DNA of 51,968 nucleotides from Balnearium lithotrophicum (GCF_900182585.1 NZ_FXTM01000013.1:1-51968), one strand, 5' to 3'. Counted from the first letter of the stretch, positions 23,653 through 31,367 are shown. Translations and numbers: made by a program. Notes: a model not told the origin generated them from the sequence alone.

Positions 23653-24379
23653 TTTCTACCTCGTGCAATTCATTTGCATTAGATTTTAGCAAAATGTAGC
23701 CCTTACACATGTTGGGTTCTATAACTTGAACTTCTATTTCAGGGTCAATTTCTCTTATGAGCCTTGCAAGGCTTTTGAGTTTTTCTGGATGGATAGCGTA
23801 GTAGTCCAGAAAGTTGACTATTATCTTGGGTTCACAAATAATCATGTTCCCATCGTCTTGAACACTCATTTTTAACCTTACAGGTTCATCTATCGATTCA
23901 AGGTACTTATTAACTGCAACTATTACCTCACGACACTTTTCAGTAAAAGACTTTTGAACTTGGAATCCTCTGGTTTCGTATTCCTTGAGAAGGTCATGGA
24001 AAGCTTTTTTGACGCTGTCTTTAACAACTATACCAAGAAGGTTGTAGTCTATTTCTGGAGAGTTTTGCGACTGCTTCTGAATTTCTTCAAGTTCTTTTAA
24101 TTGTTCTTTAAGTTTTTGATTTTCCTTTCGGAGTTCCAAAAATTTCTCCAGAGAAACGGACTTTTCCTTAATGAGAGATTCCAGTCTTTCTTTCTCTTTT
24201 TCCAACCGTTGAATCTTCTTTTTCAAAGCCTCTTTTTCAGATTCAACCCGTGCTTTTATCCAACCATTATTACCCTTAACAGCTTCAATGACAATTTTTT
24301 CAACGATTTCTTTAACAGTTCCTTGCTTTCTTATCAGAGCATTAAAAACATCCTCGGGCAAATCAATTGCAACTCTCAT
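23639..24379 (-). CDS. RHH-like N-terminus plus coiled-coil protein, unknown
   Basis: A 246-residue protein. The first 45 residues (MRVAIDLPEDVFNALIRKQG) look like a ribbon-helix-helix DNA-binding strand and helix. Residues about 45-110 are a Lys/Glu coiled coil, and the C-terminus is a mixed domain with DDGNMIICEPKIIVNFLDYY. It lies between terminase and portal and has its own promoter, so it may be a DNA-binding regulator or a packaging factor. The start has GGAAGAGGT. Confidence 0.65.
   Translation of the reverse strand: MRVAIDLPEDVFNALIRKQGTVKEIVEKIVIEAVKGNNGWIKARVESEKEALKKKIQRLEKEKERLESLIKEKSVSLEKFLELRKENQKLKEQLKELEEIQKQSQNSPEIDYNLLGIVVKDSVKKAFHDLLKEYETRGFQVQKSFTEKCREVIVAVNKYLESIDEPVRLKMSVQDDGNMIICEPKIIVNFLDYYAIHPEKLKSLARLIREIDPEIEVQVIEPNMCKGYILLKSNANELHEVENAHI
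23665..23677. promoter_or_regulatory. GCAA-N5-TTGC palindrome just ahead of portal start
   Basis: A perfect copy (centre TTCAT) ending about 10 bases before the portal ATG, overlapping the last codons of the upstream gene. It directly precedes the ACGAGGT ribosome site. Same layout as 9585 and 35499. Confidence 0.55.
24358..24370. promoter_or_regulatory. GCAA-N5-TTGC palindrome at start of RHH/coiled-coil gene
   Basis: A perfect copy (centre ATCAA) over codons 4-8 of the gene starting at 24379, about 40 bases downstream of its promoter. It could act as a roadblock site. Confidence 0.5.
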
Positions 24380-24409
24380 ACCTCTTCCCGTTCAACAGTT
24401 ATTGGGGAA

Positions 24410-24438
24410 ATAATAATGCAAATTATTTGGATTGTCAA
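24410..24438 (-). promoter_or_regulatory. Promoter with half-degraded operator
   Basis: TTGACA, 17 bases, TATTAT on the minus strand, one of the best consensus matches in the window. The spacer holds GCAA-N5-TTGG in plus-strand reading, one base off the palindrome. It drives the gene at 24379. No hairpin follows, unlike the late operon heads. Confidence 0.75.
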
Positions 24439-24492
24439 CGAATTGAATAAGTAGAATAAAAGATAAACATATTTGCATAGAGGTTACTTCGA

Positions 24493-25044
24493 TTGAGAGG
24501 TGATAATTCAAAGGTAGATATTTTGCTCAATTTGTACAAAGAAATATGTGAAGAAGAAAGATATTATGTGGAAAGGTTTTTCAACCATTTAAAATTTTTC
24601 TGGAGTATAGCTTCCTTCATGTTTACAGGATTTGCCGTAGGCATATATAAGGCTGGAAGTTCACCAGAGTATGTATTGTTATACATTATTCCAATTGCAC
24701 TAATAAAACTGGCAAATTTTTTTAAGAGTTTGACAACTAAAGATTACCGCAGATTTATAGAAGCAATTATTTTGAAGTCTAAGATAGAAGCTATGCTATC
24801 TTTAGATAAGTGGAATCTTCCAGAAGATTCTGAATACTGGAAAGGGGAAAGGTTTCTACACTTTAGACACTTAGAAGATAGAAGGAAATTTGGAAATTCT
24901 AAAGAGTTCCAAGAATTTTTTATAGAGAATGCGGGTTCAGTTAAGATTTATCACAAAATTTTTAATTTTGTTAGATTCACTGCTTTATTATTAATGCTTT
25001 ACTTAACACTTTTAATTTTATACGACTTTGTTACTTTTTCATAA
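24493..25044 (+). CDS. Membrane cargo protein, unknown
   Basis: A 183-residue plus-strand gene between terminase and the RHH/coiled-coil gene. It has two N-terminal membrane segments (FFWSIASFMFTGFAVGIY and YVLLYIIPIALIKLANFF) and one at the C-terminus (FTALLLMLYLTLLILYDF), with a charged middle. TTG start with AGAGGT eight bases before. Topology is like SLATT-type or superinfection-exclusion proteins, but no family is certain. It is the third plus-strand cargo gene. Confidence 0.55.
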   Translation: MRGDNSKVDILLNLYKEICEEERYYVERFFNHLKFFWSIASFMFTGFAVGIYKAGSSPEYVLLYIIPIALIKLANFFKSLTTKDYRRFIEAIILKSKIEAMLSLDKWNLPEDSEYWKGERFLHFRHLEDRRKFGNSKEFQEFFIENAGSVKIYHKIFNFVRFTALLLMLYLTLLILYDFVTFS

Positions 25045-25050
25045 CCATTA

Positions 25051-26913
25051 TTACCACCACCACTCCTCTTCCCCCTCCTCTTCATGCTCTCCTATACTTG
25101 GCTCTATCACTTTTGGAATCTGATTGTCTATAAAACAGCTATAAACTGCTCCGCATAAAGCATCTGCAACGTCTTTACTCCCATCTGGCGGATGGTCAAC
25201 TTTTCTACCGTCAAATTCAAGGGCAAAAAGCTCCTGTAAAAGAGGCTCATAATGGTAGAGGATTATTCTCTGGTCAAAGAATGCTTCTTTCAGACTCATG
25301 TAAGGTTCAAGAGTAGCGTCAACCGAAATCCTTTCAGCGTTATAACCTTTCTGTTTAAACTGCTGAATCGATTCTCTACTCTGAAACTGGTCATAAGAAA
25401 TCCTTCTAACATAGAGTCCGTGCTTTTCAACTATTGCATAGATAAACTCCCTAATCCTGGATATGGGAATTTCTGACTTAGGCACAACTCTAAGAACAAA
25501 ATCAACTTCAGCAATAGGGAGCTCCTCATAATGTTCTGTCCCATCTGGGAGTAATCTCTTAACCTTCTTGAATCCTGCAAAGTGGACCATAGCTACACCT
25601 GTAGCGTCTCCTGTGACTCCAAGGTCAATGTGAATGTATCTTTTTAGACTTTTATCAAGGTTCATCTTTTCATAGTCTATTTGGATGTCTCCAAGCTCAA
25701 CGGAAACTTCTTTACTAAAGGGGTGTTTCTTTTCAGGGTCTATGCAGTTAAGAATTGATTCTCTATCGTGGAAGAAGGGAGCTGTAGTTAAAACAGGTCT
25801 TCCTGCTATATCCCTGATAGCTTTTTCTATGTTCCTCTCAAATGAGAACCTAAACTCTTCCGGTACTAAAATCTGTTCAAAACCACAACTTTGATAAGTT
25901 TTTCCTTTGGCAATAAAGCACTCTGCACAGTCCTTTTCACTATCGATAATCCTTGGAGGTTGAGATAAGCTACCAAGACAGACTCTAAACCTCTTTGAAT
26001 TTTCGTATCCGCTTTTTACATCGTAGATAGCATAACGTCTAATGTAAGCCATAGGATTCCCTTTGAATTCCCTAATCATTCTCTCTGTAAAGTCCTCTGG
26101 ATACTTTGCAGAAGAGAGAACCATTAGCTTCCCTGGAACCCTTCCCTTCTGCTGAAACCTTGATTCTAACCTTCGGTAGAGAGAATCGAAGAGCTCCTCA
26201 GCAATATCAAAGACCTCATTACCCTTTCGCTTCTGACCTAAGAAGTTTGCTTCGTCGATTACTGCTGAAAAAACGTTTAAGCTGATAGCCTCATTACTTA
26301 TGGGAAGAGGCTGGAGAATAATGTTGTTGTGAGTTCTTATTTCCTCTTTTTTTATGTCTATTTCTCCCTCAAGAATGAAATGCTTAAAGAATGGACTTGC
26401 CATAAGGTCGTTTTTGAGTCTATTAAAGAAGGAGGTCATAGCTGTTTTCAAGTTTACAGAGAAATTGACGAGGGCAATTTCAGTAGAAGGGTCTAAGCCG
26501 TAAAACTCCTGAGGGTTCCTTAGAATAAAGAGCTTATAGAAAATGTACTGCTTGGCAATTATTCCAAATGTTGTTTTTCCCCAACCGATAGAACCTGTTA
26601 GCAAAGCTATGATGTAATCACCGTTAAAGAAATTCTCCAATTCCTTTAAGAGCTTCGGTCTAATGTACTTGGCTTTGTTTAGGTAGTATGGAGATAGAAC
26701 AAATTCTCTTATGGAGACTGGCTTAAATCTATAATCTGCATAACGTATCTGGTCTAACAGTGGAGAATAACCGTACTTTTGAATCTCCTTTAGAATTTCT
26801 ATAAGCAAATCAATTGCATCTGGAGATAGATTAAACTCCTCTATGATTTTCTCAAGTTCCGAAATACCTTGTTTTTGTAATTCGTCAACTGCCTGAACTA
26901 AAGAGTCCTTCAT
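25051..26913 (-). CDS. Terminase large subunit (gp17-like)
   Basis: A 620-residue protein. ATPase: Walker A near residues 106-114 (TGSIGWGKTTFG), Walker B near 214-221 (VFSAVIDEANFLG) with the catalytic Glu. C-terminal RNase-H-like nuclease with HIDLGVTGDATGVAM, 'RRISYDQFQSRESI' and HPPDGSKDVADALCGAV giving the acidic residues. It pumps DNA into the head and cuts it. It overlaps the upstream small gene by 4 bases (ATGA). The tail ends in an acidic run and WWW. A GCAA-N5-TTGC site lies at 26805. Confidence 0.95.
   Translation of the reverse strand: MKDSLVQAVDELQKQGISELEKIIEEFNLSPDAIDLLIEILKEIQKYGYSPLLDQIRYADYRFKPVSIREFVLSPYYLNKAKYIRPKLLKELENFFNGDYIIALLTGSIGWGKTTFGIIAKQYIFYKLFILRNPQEFYGLDPSTEIALVNFSVNLKTAMTSFFNRLKNDLMASPFFKHFILEGEIDIKKEEIRTHNNIILQPLPISNEAISLNVFSAVIDEANFLGQKRKGNEVFDIAEELFDSLYRRLESRFQQKGRVPGKLMVLSSAKYPEDFTERMIREFKGNPMAYIRRYAIYDVKSGYENSKRFRVCLGSLSQPPRIIDSEKDCAECFIAKGKTYQSCGFEQILVPEEFRFSFERNIEKAIRDIAGRPVLTTAPFFHDRESILNCIDPEKKHPFSKEVSVELGDIQIDYEKMNLDKSLKRYIHIDLGVTGDATGVAMVHFAGFKKVKRLLPDGTEHYEELPIAEVDFVLRVVPKSEIPISRIREFIYAIVEKHGLYVRRISYDQFQSRESIQQFKQKGYNAERISVDATLEPYMSLKEAFFDQRIILYHYEPLLQELFALEFDGRKVDHPPDGSKDVADALCGAVYSCFIDNQIPKVIEPSIGEHEEEGEEEWWW
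26805..26817. promoter_or_regulatory. GCAA-N5-TTGC palindrome near start of terminase gene
   Basis: A perfect copy (centre ATCAA, same as 24358) over Ala-Ile-Asp-Leu codons about 100 bases into the terminase gene. Confidence 0.4.
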
Positions 26914-27101
26914 GCTTTTATGTTTATTGAATCTGGTTTTTTGGGAGCATAGGGAGGGGCGTAATTACGGGAGGGATGTAACCTTGAACACTCTTTGAAA
27001 CCTGTAAATCTTTCCTCTTGCTTACTATAGGCAAGGAAAAGGCTTAAGCAGATGGAGGCTGTTATAGCTATTAATGCTAATAAAATGCATAAAATATTCA
27101 T
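26910..27101 (-). CDS. Small single-span membrane protein before terminase
   Basis: A 63-residue protein from ATG 27101 (MNILCILLALIAITASICLS), with AAGGAG 8 bases before it. It has one N-terminal membrane helix and a Pro/Lys-rich tail (SRNYAPPYAPKKPDS). It overlaps the terminase start by 4 bases. Spanin-like layout is possible but not shown. The 120 bases upstream hold no gene; a 7-bp hairpin (27147-27170) is there. Confidence 0.55.
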   Translation of the reverse strand: MNILCILLALIAITASICLSLFLAYSKQEERFTGFKECSRLHPSRNYAPPYAPKKPDSINIKA

Positions 27102-27224
27102 AGCTTCAGCTCCTTCCCTTTTTAAAGAGAAGAATTCTTTTCTTAGGCAGATTCTCAACTCTACTACTGAGAATTCTCGTGCATATTTCTAAGAACCTAA
27201 CAATGATTGAATCTAAACTCAGCC

Positions 27225-27710
27225 TCACTTCTTTTCCTCTAACTTCTTTTTCTTTAGGGACTGAAGGGTATCTATCACTTGAGCCAGTTTCTCTCTTTCT
27301 TCCTTTGGAAGTTCAGCCACCTTACTATCAACCTGAATCTGTTGAGTTGCAACCATATTAACTTCATCAGGAACCTTTGGAAGAAGTCCCATGCTTTGCA
27401 TTATCTGGACTCCACGAGCGTTGGTTTCTCTGATTTCTGCCAAGACCATAACTTTCTCTCTTACATCCTTGGCTTTATCGTAGTTCTTCCAGAGCTCTTT
27501 CTCTATAGCTTGAAACTTGACTTTCACATCCCAAGGATGGAGTCCATCCTCATCCCCTTCCCTGATTTCCTTAACTATTTGATGAATTCTCTGAGGAGTC
27601 TTACCAAGGAGCTTTGCTATTTCAGTCTGAGAAAGTCCACGGGCAAGCAGTTTTATAACCTTACTTCTTAGCTCGTAACTCTTTTTTGACTTAGTGACCT
27701 TCTTCGCCAT
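27225..27710 (-). CDS. Terminase small subunit-like, HTH protein
   Basis: A 161-residue basic protein. Residues about 12-50 are a helix-turn-helix (VIKLLARGLSQTEIAKLLGK then TPQRIHQIVKEI). The remainder is helical, ending in a Lys/Glu tail (LQSLKKKKLEEKK). This fits a small terminase subunit that recognises the packaging site. The position upstream of the large subunit supports this. No direct proof; other DNA-binding roles are possible. Confidence 0.7.
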   Translation of the reverse strand: MAKKVTKSKKSYELRSKVIKLLARGLSQTEIAKLLGKTPQRIHQIVKEIREGDEDGLHPWDVKVKFQAIEKELWKNYDKAKDVREKVMVLAEIRETNARGVQIMQSMGLLPKVPDEVNMVATQQIQVDSKVAELPKEEREKLAQVIDTLQSLKKKKLEEKK

Positions 27711-27755
27711 CTCTTTAAAATCCCTCTCTATAAAGGTGAAACTTTAAAGTCCATT

Positions 27756-28559
27756 TCAAATTTCCTGATTATCGTTCAAATCAGAAAATCCCTGTGGTTC
27801 TAAGCTTTCGCCGTTTTCCTCAAGGTCTCTTTGAATAGCATAGGCAATTCCAGCTACAACGTAACCGTTCTCTATTTCTGTAATAGGAGCTTTTATTAGC
27901 TTCATAAAGGCTTCTTCATCTGTCATTTGGAGGTCTCTTTTGTACTTTTCTATCAGGGTTTTAACTACGTTCATGTTTTCACGGGAGAGCATAACTGTAA
28001 AGGCTTCTCTTTTTACATTTTCTATTTGCCCTTCGATTTCAGCATGGTCAAAGAGCTCCTGAGTTTCTTCCTCATCCTCTTCCATAACTGCCTTTAGGGC
28101 TTCTATATCGTCATCAAAGAACCCTTCCAATAGTTCCGTTGGTACAGTTTCTTCAAGAAGCTTTAAGTATTCCCTATAGGCTTCCTCATCGCTGTCAAAC
28201 TTTCCTCGGATGGTATCTATAAGACCAGTAGCTAAAACAGCCTTTTCCTCTGGAATGTCAGCTACAAGGAATGGAGCTTCCTCTATGCCTGCATGTTTTA
28301 AAAGGTAATAACGGTGTTCTCCATCTATGATTATGTATTTGTTTTTAGCTTCATCATAGCGGACAAGGATTGGTTCTATATAGCCAACCTTCTTTACCGA
28401 TTCGGCAAGTTTCTTGAATGCAGTTTCTCCCATTACGTTAGGGTTGTACTTGTTTGGCTCTACATCCTTTAGTTTCAGAACTTCAAGTCTTATTGGACTC
28501 TTTATTTCATCTGCTTTTACTTTTGCGGCAATTTCTGAAAGGCGGTGTTTGAAAGACAT
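27756..28559 (-). CDS. ParB/sulfiredoxin-fold protein in packaging operon
   Basis: A 267-residue protein with an N-terminal ParB-like domain: LKDVEPNKYNPNVMGETAFK, then VGYIEPILVRYDEAKN, YIIIDGEHRYYLLKHAGIEE. The DGEHRY box is the nucleotide-binding motif of ParB/Srx-fold enzymes (CTPase, nuclease or kinase). There is no HTH after it; the C-terminus is acidic and helical. Proteins of this type often stand beside terminase and may act in DNA processing. GGGGAGG lies upstream, after a hairpin. Confidence 0.8.
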   Translation of the reverse strand: MSFKHRLSEIAAKVKADEIKSPIRLEVLKLKDVEPNKYNPNVMGETAFKKLAESVKKVGYIEPILVRYDEAKNKYIIIDGEHRYYLLKHAGIEEAPFLVADIPEEKAVLATGLIDTIRGKFDSDEEAYREYLKLLEETVPTELLEGFFDDDIEALKAVMEEDEEETQELFDHAEIEGQIENVKREAFTVMLSRENMNVVKTLIEKYKRDLQMTDEEAFMKLIKAPITEIENGYVVAGIAYAIQRDLEENGESLEPQGFSDLNDNQEI

Positions 28560-28581
28560 ATTTCCTCCCCGTTAGGTTAGA

Positions 28582-28599
28582 GGAGGGCAGAAGCCCTCC
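28582..28599 (-). other. Stem-loop after small basic gene (no U-tract)
   Basis: On the minus strand GGAGGGC-TTCT-GCCCTCC, a perfect 7-bp stem with a tetraloop seven bases after the stop of the 38-residue gene. No T-run follows. It closely resembles the stem-loop at 41503. Perhaps an RNA stabiliser or pause site. Confidence 0.55.
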
Positions 28600-28605
28600 A
28601 GGGTT

Positions 28606-28722
28606 TTACTTTTTCGCTTTGGCAGTAGCTTTCGTGGTAGCTTTACCTTGAGCTTTAGCTGTGGCTTTTTTAGTGGTTCCTTTTGTTCCACCTGTTTTTG
28701 TAGCACCTGGGCTCATCGGCAT
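28606..28722 (-). CDS. Small histone-H1-like basic protein B (38 aa)
   Basis: A 38-residue protein of extreme composition: MPMSPGATKTGGTKGTTKKA and then Ala/Lys repeats (KAQGKATTKATAKAKK). AAGGAGG is 8 bases upstream and overlaps the stop of the neighbouring copy. Its first 17 residues are identical to those of the 57-residue neighbour, so a tandem duplication happened. The composition is like histone-H1/Hc1 tails or a DNA-condensing peptide. It lies just upstream of the ParB-fold and terminase genes. Confidence 0.75.
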   Translation of the reverse strand: MPMSPGATKTGGTKGTTKKATAKAQGKATTKATAKAKK

Positions 28723-28735
28723 GCCAGTTACCTCC

Positions 28736-28909
28736 TTACTTTAATTTTTTACCAGTTTTGTAGCCTGAACCTGCAAATCCTCCGTGCTTCATGGCTTTTA
28801 CAACTGAACGGGCTCCTTTGTTGACCTTTCCAGCTTTTACTCTTGCAGAAGCCTTTCTTGTAGTTCCCTTTGTCCCTCCTGTTTTTGTAGCACCTGGGCT
28901 CATCGGCAT
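28736..28909 (-). CDS. Small basic protein A (57 aa), paralogue of B
   Basis: A 57-residue basic protein: it starts with the same first 17 residues, MPMSPGATKTGGTKGTT, then RKASARVKAGKVNKGARSVV and a Gly/Lys tail (GGFAGSGYKTGKKLK). It follows the radical SAM gene, with AGGAGGTGAAC just before ATG. It probably binds DNA and may be a head-internal protein or a peptide substrate. The radical SAM enzyme next to it could act on it; this is only a location-based idea. Confidence 0.75.
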   Translation of the reverse strand: MPMSPGATKTGGTKGTTRKASARVKAGKVNKGARSVVKAMKHGGFAGSGYKTGKKLK

Positions 28910-28919
28910 AGTTCACCTC

Positions 28920-30341
28920 CTATTCAAATTCAATTCCAAACTCTTTAAGAAATTCAGTGGATAGAACTCCATCAGTTACTCCATCCTTTGGATTTGTTTT
29001 AGCCTGCAGGAGCTCTATTGACGGTAGGAATACAGCGAGAGGGTCTCCATTTTCGTCTACTAACAGGTTCCCTTCACTGTCCTTTACTTTCCATACAGTG
29101 TAGTCTTCAAAGAGGTTGTGTCCTGCCTCCTTTAACCAGCCGTATCTGAGCATTTCAAGAAAGCTCATCTGTTTCAAGGCTTTTGAGAAAGCTCTATCTA
29201 TCTGGAAGCTGGAATGGATATCTCTAAACCTCTGGGAGTATGGAAATGCAATTAAATTGCAAACTTCCTTAGCAGTTTCTATAAATTCGGAAAGTGTAAA
29301 GACAAAGATTTCAGAGTCCTTTCTCTTGCGAAGTTCATTAAGAATCATCTGGATGGTTGGAACTATTTTTGGAGAAAAGGTATCTACAAGGTTTTGGTAG
29401 GTTACCGTGTAGCTTCCTTCATCATCTAAAGGATAATTAATCGACTTTATTAATGTATTGAGCTCCCATTGGTAGCTTGTTCTTACTTCTAAGTCTTTTG
29501 AAATATTTTCTATTTCCTGGAAAAGTTTTGATAGTTTAGGGAAATTGGCATATACTCCCTTTCTATTGATGTAGTAATACTTACTTGCTGGAGGGGATAG
29601 TTCAAGGAACTTGAAATTCTCTGGAATTATCTTTAGAGTTCCTCCTCTAAAGTTTAGAGCTCCAAAAGTTACCTCTCTCGCCCCTACTTCTTTTGCCTTC
29701 GTCAAAAGTTTCTCTATCTCCTTAAGTGTAGGAAATTGTGAATGGAGAAATGGGACAACGTTTATTCCAGTTGGAATTCCAGCTTCATTGAGCTTGGCAA
29801 CAAGCTCGAATCTTTCTTCAGGAGATAGAGATTCAGGTTCATACTTTTTTCTGTATTTATCACTTAGAGAGGTTATTGTTATCAATCCAGCTCTTGGAGT
29901 GGACATCTGAATGAGAGTTTTAAACAGCTCTTTTGTATGGATTCCTTTGGTTGTGAAAAAGAATGGGAAACCATATTCATCAAAAATCTCTAATAGTTGT
30001 CTTGAGACGCCTTCGCAGCCAGGTACAAAAATATCTGAATTATTGGAGGCATAAATAGGATAGCGGTTCTTTAAATACCAGTCTAAGAAACTGTTAGGGT
30101 TTGGGTTCTTATCTGCCTTTTCTACTGTAGAAACGGTCGAGTGTATTAGCTTTGAAGGGCTGCCAAGTCCACCTACAGAAAGGTCAAATATTTTTTTCTT
30201 GTTTATGCAGGCAAAACAGTAAGCACACCCTCTAAAACACCAGCGGAAGGCTTCATAGTTAACACCTATAGGAAATGCTGGAATGGAACCAAAAACAGTA
30301 AAGTTGTTGGCTTCTTTAAAGAAATTGACCTTTTTACCCAA
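28920..30341 (-). CDS. Radical SAM protein (spore-photoproduct-lyase-like)
   Basis: A 473-residue protein from TTG 30341, with GGAGG seven bases before it (a more upstream TTG lacks a site). The CX3CX2C cluster motif is RWCFRGCAYCFAC near residue 35-45. Downstream 'ASNNSDIFVPGCEGVSRQLL', TTKGIHTKELFKTLI and GLITITSLSDKYRKKYEP resemble the SplB/photolyase-like radical SAM group. Thereafter a long unassigned domain. It is the first gene of the packaging operon, preceded by a promoter-operator-terminator. The substrate is unknown; DNA lesions, bases or the adjoining basic peptides are possible. Confidence 0.8.
   Translation of the reverse strand: MGKKVNFFKEANNFTVFGSIPAFPIGVNYEAFRWCFRGCAYCFACINKKKIFDLSVGGLGSPSKLIHSTVSTVEKADKNPNPNSFLDWYLKNRYPIYASNNSDIFVPGCEGVSRQLLEIFDEYGFPFFFTTKGIHTKELFKTLIQMSTPRAGLITITSLSDKYRKKYEPESLSPEERFELVAKLNEAGIPTGINVVPFLHSQFPTLKEIEKLLTKAKEVGAREVTFGALNFRGGTLKIIPENFKFLELSPPASKYYYINRKGVYANFPKLSKLFQEIENISKDLEVRTSYQWELNTLIKSINYPLDDEGSYTVTYQNLVDTFSPKIVPTIQMILNELRKRKDSEIFVFTLSEFIETAKEVCNLIAFPYSQRFRDIHSSFQIDRAFSKALKQMSFLEMLRYGWLKEAGHNLFEDYTVWKVKDSEGNLLVDENGDPLAVFLPSIELLQAKTNPKDGVTDGVLSTEFLKEFGIEFE
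29248..29260. promoter_or_regulatory. GCAA-N5-TTGC palindrome inside radical SAM gene
   Basis: A perfect copy (centre TTAAA), in coding sequence for Cys-Asn-Leu-Ile-Ala. Confidence 0.4.
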
Positions 30342-30361
30342 AATTTCCTCCAAAAAAACAA

Positions 30362-30398
30362 AAGGGACTAACGGGCTTTATATTACCCGCAGTCCCTT
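30362..30398 (-). terminator. Leader terminator hairpin ahead of radical SAM/packaging operon
   Basis: The minus strand has AAGGGACTGCGGG and CCCGTTAGTCCCTT pairing with one bulge, then TTGTTTTTTT. It sits between the promoter at 30405-30433 and the TTG start at 30341. It probably also ends the early operon transcript coming from the right. Confidence 0.82.
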
Positions 30399-30404
30399 GA
30401 AATT

Positions 30405-30433
30405 ATTTTAATGCAATTAGTTTGCTAAGTCAA
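30405..30433 (-). promoter_or_regulatory. Late promoter with operator palindrome (packaging operon)
   Basis: TTGACT, 17 bases, TAAAAT, with GCAAACTAATTGC (30413-30425, minus reading) in the spacer. The -35 overlaps the stop of the gene ending at 30425. Confidence 0.75.
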
Positions 30434-30922
30434 GACGCCATCAAAATCAAATCTAAAATCTCTAACGTCTTTTAAAAATTCTATTTTTTCGCAATCCCAT
30501 CTGGAGCGAACCGAAGGAGCTATGAAATTTATTATTTGATATATCTCAAATGTTGAGAAAAGTTTAACAGCCCAATCATCACTGTAATAGTAAAATAGAG
30601 TATGCACCTTATCAAAATGGAGATTAAGGCAAATTAGAAAATCTTCTATTCGTTGAACGCAGAGATAAGAGCTGACTATTTGATATATAGTCCAGTGAGC
30701 ACTATCAGGATTAACTTTTGGAATGTTTTTTCTCTCCTCTTCTATTCTGGGGTTGCATCCGCAATTTTCCAGGTAATCAAAAACATCTTGGAGAGTTTGA
30801 TATCTGTAAATATCATCTTTTTTTTGAAAGAATGGTCGGGGATAAAAGGTTATAACTTTATTCCCTAAACAGCCTCCCGTCATTTCCCCCATTCCGTCAC
30901 CACGAATAAAGATTTCTATCAT
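30425..30922 (-). CDS. Hypothetical early protein (165 aa)
   Basis: A 165-residue protein starting MIEIFIRGDGMGEMTGGCLG. The middle and end are rich in Phe and Tyr (VHTLFYYYSDDWAVKLFSTF). AAAGGAGG precedes the start. It is the last gene of the early operon; no domain is recognised, though a mainly alpha fold is likely. Confidence 0.6.
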   Translation of the reverse strand: MIEIFIRGDGMGEMTGGCLGNKVITFYPRPFFQKKDDIYRYQTLQDVFDYLENCGCNPRIEEERKNIPKVNPDSAHWTIYQIVSSYLCVQRIEDFLICLNLHFDKVHTLFYYYSDDWAVKLFSTFEIYQIINFIAPSVRSRWDCEKIEFLKDVRDFRFDFDGVLT

Positions 30923-30937
30923 GGCTTCCTCCTTTAT

Positions 30938-30950
30938 GCAATAAGTTTGC
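30938..30950. promoter_or_regulatory. Intergenic GCAA-N5-TTGC palindrome ahead of 165-aa gene
   Basis: A perfect copy (centre TAAGT) that fills the 28-base gap between the stop at 30951 and the AAAGGAGG site of the next gene, inside an operon. No -35 box. Confidence 0.6.
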
Positions 30951-31337
30951 TTAAGATTGAGGTATTTCTTCTTCTACAATCTCTAAAGGTTTATAGGTTG
31001 CTGGGTCGTAATCCTCTACTTTTTCCTGTTTGAGGAACTTTGGAAGTCTTTTGTATAAGGCGACTCCAAAAGAGATTCCGATAGCAAAGGATACTTTTGC
31101 TTTTCTGTCCCATAGAACTCCTAACGGAGCAATTACAACATACTTGTGAGGTAGCTTTAATTTTTTGAGTTTTTCAACTACTTTAGGAGCTACATTTTCT
31201 AATAGTTGAGCTTCTAAGTCGGGAATGTTTCTCTCTACACTTGCACAACCGATGTTGCTTTCTATCAGTGATATCATTTCTTTTCTTTCATCGTACACAA
31301 AGACATGGACAGAGTCGATACACCTCCAGAGCCACAT
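30951..31337 (-). CDS. Hypothetical protein (128 aa)
   Basis: A protein starting MWLWRCIDSVHVFVYDERKE. It has a charged central part and one moderately hydrophobic segment (KVSFAIGISFGVALYKRL). GTGGAGGT precedes the ATG, a partial copy of the leader seen at several early genes. No domain is recognised. Confidence 0.55.
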   Translation of the reverse strand: MWLWRCIDSVHVFVYDERKEMISLIESNIGCASVERNIPDLEAQLLENVAPKVVEKLKKLKLPHKYVVIAPLGVLWDRKAKVSFAIGISFGVALYKRLPKFLKQEKVEDYDPATYKPLEIVEEEIPQS

Positions 31338-31367
31338 TTTCCACCTCCACAGTTTGGTTTCTAAGGT

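Noticed and set aside
27147-27170. Hairpin ATTCTCA-N10-TGAGAAT upstream of the small gene before terminase
   Set aside because: Only 7 bp, no U-tract on either strand and no link with promoter boxes; not strong enough to call a terminator.
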